DNA of 64,000 nt, from positions 80,216,060 through 80,280,059 of the forward strand of contig OY740767.1 in the NCBI GenBank assembly GCA_963513935.1. The letters run 5' to 3'. The position numbers were made by a program, and so were the translations under genes. The DNA is from Aphrophora alni (Eukaryota > Arthropoda > Insecta > Hemiptera > Aphrophoridae). Below are positions 60,768 through 64,000 of this stretch, piece by piece; positions within the stretch are counted from its first letter, which is position 1; every line of letters begins with the position of its first letter. The notes below the pieces were generated by a model. The model worked only from the letters and a program-made list of their open reading frames with translations. It did not search any database and had not been told where the DNA came from.

Positions 60768-61193
60768 TTTGTTTTTATTATTTATTTATTTTATTTAATA
60801 TTAAAAATTTATTAATTATTTTTTAATTGATTCTATCTTTATTTAATTTATTTATTTTAATCTTTCTATTTTTTATACCCGAATTTAATTATTTAATTAT
60901 GTTTTATTATTATTATTTTTTATTTATTTCACTCCCTCCCAAATTATACAACCAACACAGATCACCAGAATTTAAGGTATGTAGTATACTTATAAACTAT
61001 ACATCTTATACTAAGCATACACATTTAGGTAAAATATACTGTATCCGTATTCTTTGAAGCCTAGCCTAATTTTCCCAAACAGCAGCTACACAATACAATG
61101 CAAACAACCAGTCCGTATTACTTGTCAATAGCACGTACTAATCGCTTACCCTGTACTTTTTATAACTACTAATTTAAAAACAATTATTCGGGC
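60768..61193 (-). other. 5' untranslated leader of the young element
   Basis: About 430 bases between PBS and the Gag ATG, AT-rich with TTATTTA-type repeats. No ORF or clear structure. Confidence 0.6.
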
Positions 61194-61211
61194 TTCACCG
61201 TATGGGCGCCA
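61194..61211 (-). other. Primer-binding site
   Basis: The coding strand reads TGGCGCCCATACGGTGAA starting ten bases after the 5' LTR end. The first nine bases match the TGGCGCCCA start of PBSs that use tRNA-Lys; the remainder differs, so the exact tRNA is undecided. Confidence 0.7.
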
Positions 61212-61220
61212 TCTTGTATC

Positions 61221-63863
61221 TACAACGAAAAAACTCTACCTTCTTTAGAGTCAGACTAATTACGCCCCCTATCTTAATTAATACGTAACAGTCTCGAATC
61301 CTGAGATTTTTAGCCTACAGGATTCGTTCTCGCGTGACAAAAAGAATAAATTATCCAATCCACTGGAAGTTTTTGGCTTACTATCTTGCTGGCCTGGATT
61401 GAATAACTTCTTCGATAATTTGAGTTGCCCCAAATTACCGGTACCCCCCTTTTTATTTACGACTTCCAGTAACTGTATTTATGATTACCCTATTTCTCAG
61501 GGAGAACACGAATTTACTTTATATTTGAATTTTAATCTCGCAGGTGTGTGTCCTTAGGAATACCTTTTTGATACAATATATTTTACCCTTTTTTATAATA
61601 ACAAACCTGAAAATATAGCATATAAATGTGTGACCAATTCTAAATAAAACACAGATTTAGAGGATAAATAAAAAATTAATTCTTTTAATTAACTGAAATA
61701 AAAACAACTGAAATAATAAACATGACACAAGTCAACAAAATAAAATCCAAAACAATTTCTCTAACAAAATTAATGGATAATAACTAAATATTTTTCTTTT
61801 GAGCAGAAGGCAATCACTTATGAATTTCTTAAAATTGATATATATAAAAACTTTCTATTATTTCTGAATTTAAATTATTTAGTTTATCAAATTTATTTAT
61901 TGAAAAAGATTTTTATTCACACATGAGTTTGACATTATCTATTTAATATATTTATTTAATTACACACAAAAAAATTATCTCAGGAAAATCAGTGAGACTC
62001 TAAAATCGGGCCAATTTTGCCCTTTAAAAAAGGAAATTTGGATTTTCTCAGACCTTGTCCGCCGTGTTGAAGATCCTGAGTCCTGAGATGCTGATGGTCC
62101 TCTGGTGTCTGGTTGGTTGAATTTCGATTAAAGTTGTCTTATATTTTCTCCATGGAGTTTAGAAGGCTGGCTGGTTGTTCGAATCTATCACCTTCTATCG
62201 CTCTCGCTGACGCTGTTTTAATGCTTTGGCATCGTAACACTTAAACTTCTTTATTGCGAATCTTGAGTCGGCAAACTAGCATAGCCACCCCTAGCACTTG
62301 TTCAACTATTTTTAAAAGAGACGTTCGGGCATAGTCACCCCTAGCAACTGTTTCCACGATTTTTTCCAAGAGAGACCTTCGGGCATAATCACCCCTAGCA
62401 ACTGTTCTAACAAATTTTTTATGAGAGAGCTTCGGGCATAGTCACCCCTAGCACCTATTCAACGACTTTTTTACGAGAGACCTCTATGAGATTCGTGCGG
62501 CTCTTTTTATAGCCAAAAACTATCGTATATCGATACCAATTTTTTTCCCTCACTGGACCGATACGATAGTTCCATTTATGGTGTATTTCTATGCAATTTC
62601 TTGATTATTTTTGGTGTAGGTGGTTCAGTTATTTATTATTAATTTATTTATTACGTTTACCATTTTTAATTTGTCCTTTTTAATCACTTTGTTCTAATTA
62701 ATCCTTTAATCTATTTTTGCTGTAAGTTGGTATTCTGGCTCCGCCTCTAACTACGTCACTTATCCTTGAACATTTAAACCCTGCAACTCGTAACTGGCTG
62801 ATGAAAAAATCTTCATTGTTTTCCTTTTAATTGTCTATAACACTTTTCCTAACAGTTTTTGCGTTTTTACGTAATCGGTGTATTGTAACTCTCGACCGCG
62901 GCAATTTCCCGCACTTCGAATGACATTTCTCGGACTATTCATTCGCCTTCAATAGCTTACGTAAGAATTTGCGTAATTTACAGTTTTTAATTCTTACACC
63001 TTTAAAGTTTTTTCTTTCTAACTTTGTCACTTTGTTTATTTCGTGATTTAAACGCACTAGCCGTGATAACACAATTCTACGACTTCTGGTAGTGATGTAA
63101 TCCAGTGCGTATTTTCACACCTTTGGGTTTGGGGTTTATTTATTAACTGATTTTCCTGAAATTTACACAACTTTTAGATATTAGGTTTTAACCTCTTTTT
63201 GCAAAATTTCCACTTCTTATCTTTTTTCCTTTTCATAATATAGCGTGAAAACCATAACTCTTTTGTTTTACTCAAATTTAAATTTTTAATCATTAATTAT
63301 AGTATAACTTTATTTATTTAATTACTTCTATACAATCCTTTTTTCAAAATTTATTTTTATTTACTTTTATTAGCTTTTATACTTAACCTTTTCTGCTAAC
63401 TTTTTAAATATCAATTTTTTCCAAATTTCATCAAGAATACTTTTATCTTAAAATTACATGTTATTTTCAAAAATATCAAGGTTTTTTAATTTTTATTAAT
63501 TTTGAAAAATTTTAAATTCTTCATTTAAATATGCCGTAACGCCTGTTAGTTAATATGAAATAACAGTACTAGATATGTATTGCATACGACTTGTATTACA
63601 ACTACATATCCTTATACATTATTATTTCACATTTTCAAAATTCATAAAAAATGATTTTTCAATTCAAAATCCGCCGACATAGGAATTTACCGTTAGAACA
63701 AGTCGGTAAGATTCGACCTTGGACCATTTCATAGTTCAATCTCACCGACCGGCTATAAGCAGTAAAAAGTTCTACAAAACATCCATACCTTGCATTGGGA
63801 TTATTTTTTGATATTTTTCTTTTTTGACCAAAATATAACCCCATACAACGAATTTCCGTTGTA
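61221..63863 (-). repeat. 5' LTR, 2643 bp
   Basis: Same length as, and nearly identical to, 51921-54563 (differences found at 62569 and 62888). It carries the TATA box at 62503-62511 and the tandem repeats at 62279-62485. This copy would drive transcription of the element. Confidence 0.96.
62503..62511 (-). promoter_or_regulatory. TATA box, 5' LTR
   Basis: TATAAAAAG on the coding strand, the copy positioned to drive full-length transcripts. Confidence 0.65.
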
Positions 63864-63867
63864 GTAC
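63864..63867. repeat. Target-site duplication GTAC (right)
   Basis: Matches 51917-51920. If the shared C and G at the LTR edges are counted as LTR, the duplication shrinks to 2 bp, so the 4-bp reading is preferred. Confidence 0.8.
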
Positions 63868-64000
63868 ATTTATTAATTTAAAGATTTCATGATAAAAAAA
63901 ACTTCTGTCCAATAATGCGATTTAGCAATGACTGACATGCTAAGCGGTGGAACGGGTTCAGAGGTACAAGAGTCATGTGATGGTAGATTATGATATTCCC

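Larger units (their letters stand above)
51921..63863 (-). mobile_element. Young full-length Ty3/gypsy-type retrotransposon, 11.94 kb
   Basis: Two 2643-bp LTRs, a GTAC target duplication, PBS, polypurine tract, gag and pol (protease, RT, RNase H, integrase remnants) define a complete insertion coding on minus. By eye the LTRs differ only at 53269/62569 and 53588/62888, so it inserted recently. It cannot be autonomous: gag has an in-frame TAG and the integrase catalytic core is deleted. No envelope-like ORF is present between pol and the 3' LTR. It most likely moved using proteins of an intact relative. Confidence 0.96.

Overview
The window is AT-rich, non-coding-dominated animal DNA, almost certainly from an insect (the transposon families point to an arthropod; a hemipteran-like genome is a guess). 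It carries many long dinucleotide microsatellites and homopolymer runs. I recognise no host gene. Nearly every interpretable segment is a transposable element, a virus-derived relic or a dispersed repeat.

Layout. 1-9 kb: AT-rich DNA with a hairpin, a Penelope-type hammerhead-like motif and dispersed repeats (4.8/6.4 kb; 7.9 kb paired with 20.9 kb). 10.2-12.0 kb: decayed LTR related to the young element at the right end. 12.7-14.0 kb: TTAA-flanked non-autonomous piggyBac element inserted in one unit of a local duplication. 16.4-16.8 kb: degenerate tandem repeat. 17.1-18.65 kb: broken, minus-strand double-jelly-roll capsid-like gene with an adjacent small zinc-finger ORF, a virus-derived relic. 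19-38 kb: mainly AT-rich intergenic DNA with microsatellites and a 57-bp tandem repeat. 38.1-38.5 kb: decayed mariner/Tc1-like transposase fragment.

39.9-50.4 kb is a nest. A truncated piggyBac transposase gene (39.9-41.65 kb) ends exactly where an old Ty3/gypsy-type LTR begins. That retrotransposon (41.65-50.43 kb, coding on minus) has decayed gag, zinc knuckle, protease, RT, RNase H and integrase. Its 3' LTR is split by a 2.63-kb DNA transposon with a Mutator-like transposase (41866-44493), for which both a 4-bp target duplication and a paralogous empty site are visible.

51.9-63.86 kb is an essentially complete, very young Ty3/gypsy-type retrotransposon on minus: 2643-bp LTRs differing at only two sites that I could find, a GTAC target duplication, PBS, polypurine tract, gag and pol. 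It is nonetheless defective. gag has an in-frame TAG, and pol jumps from the integrase H2C2 region to the GPF module, so the catalytic core is gone. gag and pol lie in frames joined through a third short frame, with a T TTA AAT slippery heptamer at the end of gag.

The elements do not form a host pathway. Together they record insertion order: piggyBac, then the old Ty3 element, then the Mutator-like transposon; and separately an old LTR at 10.2 kb and a recent insertion of its relative at 52-64 kb.
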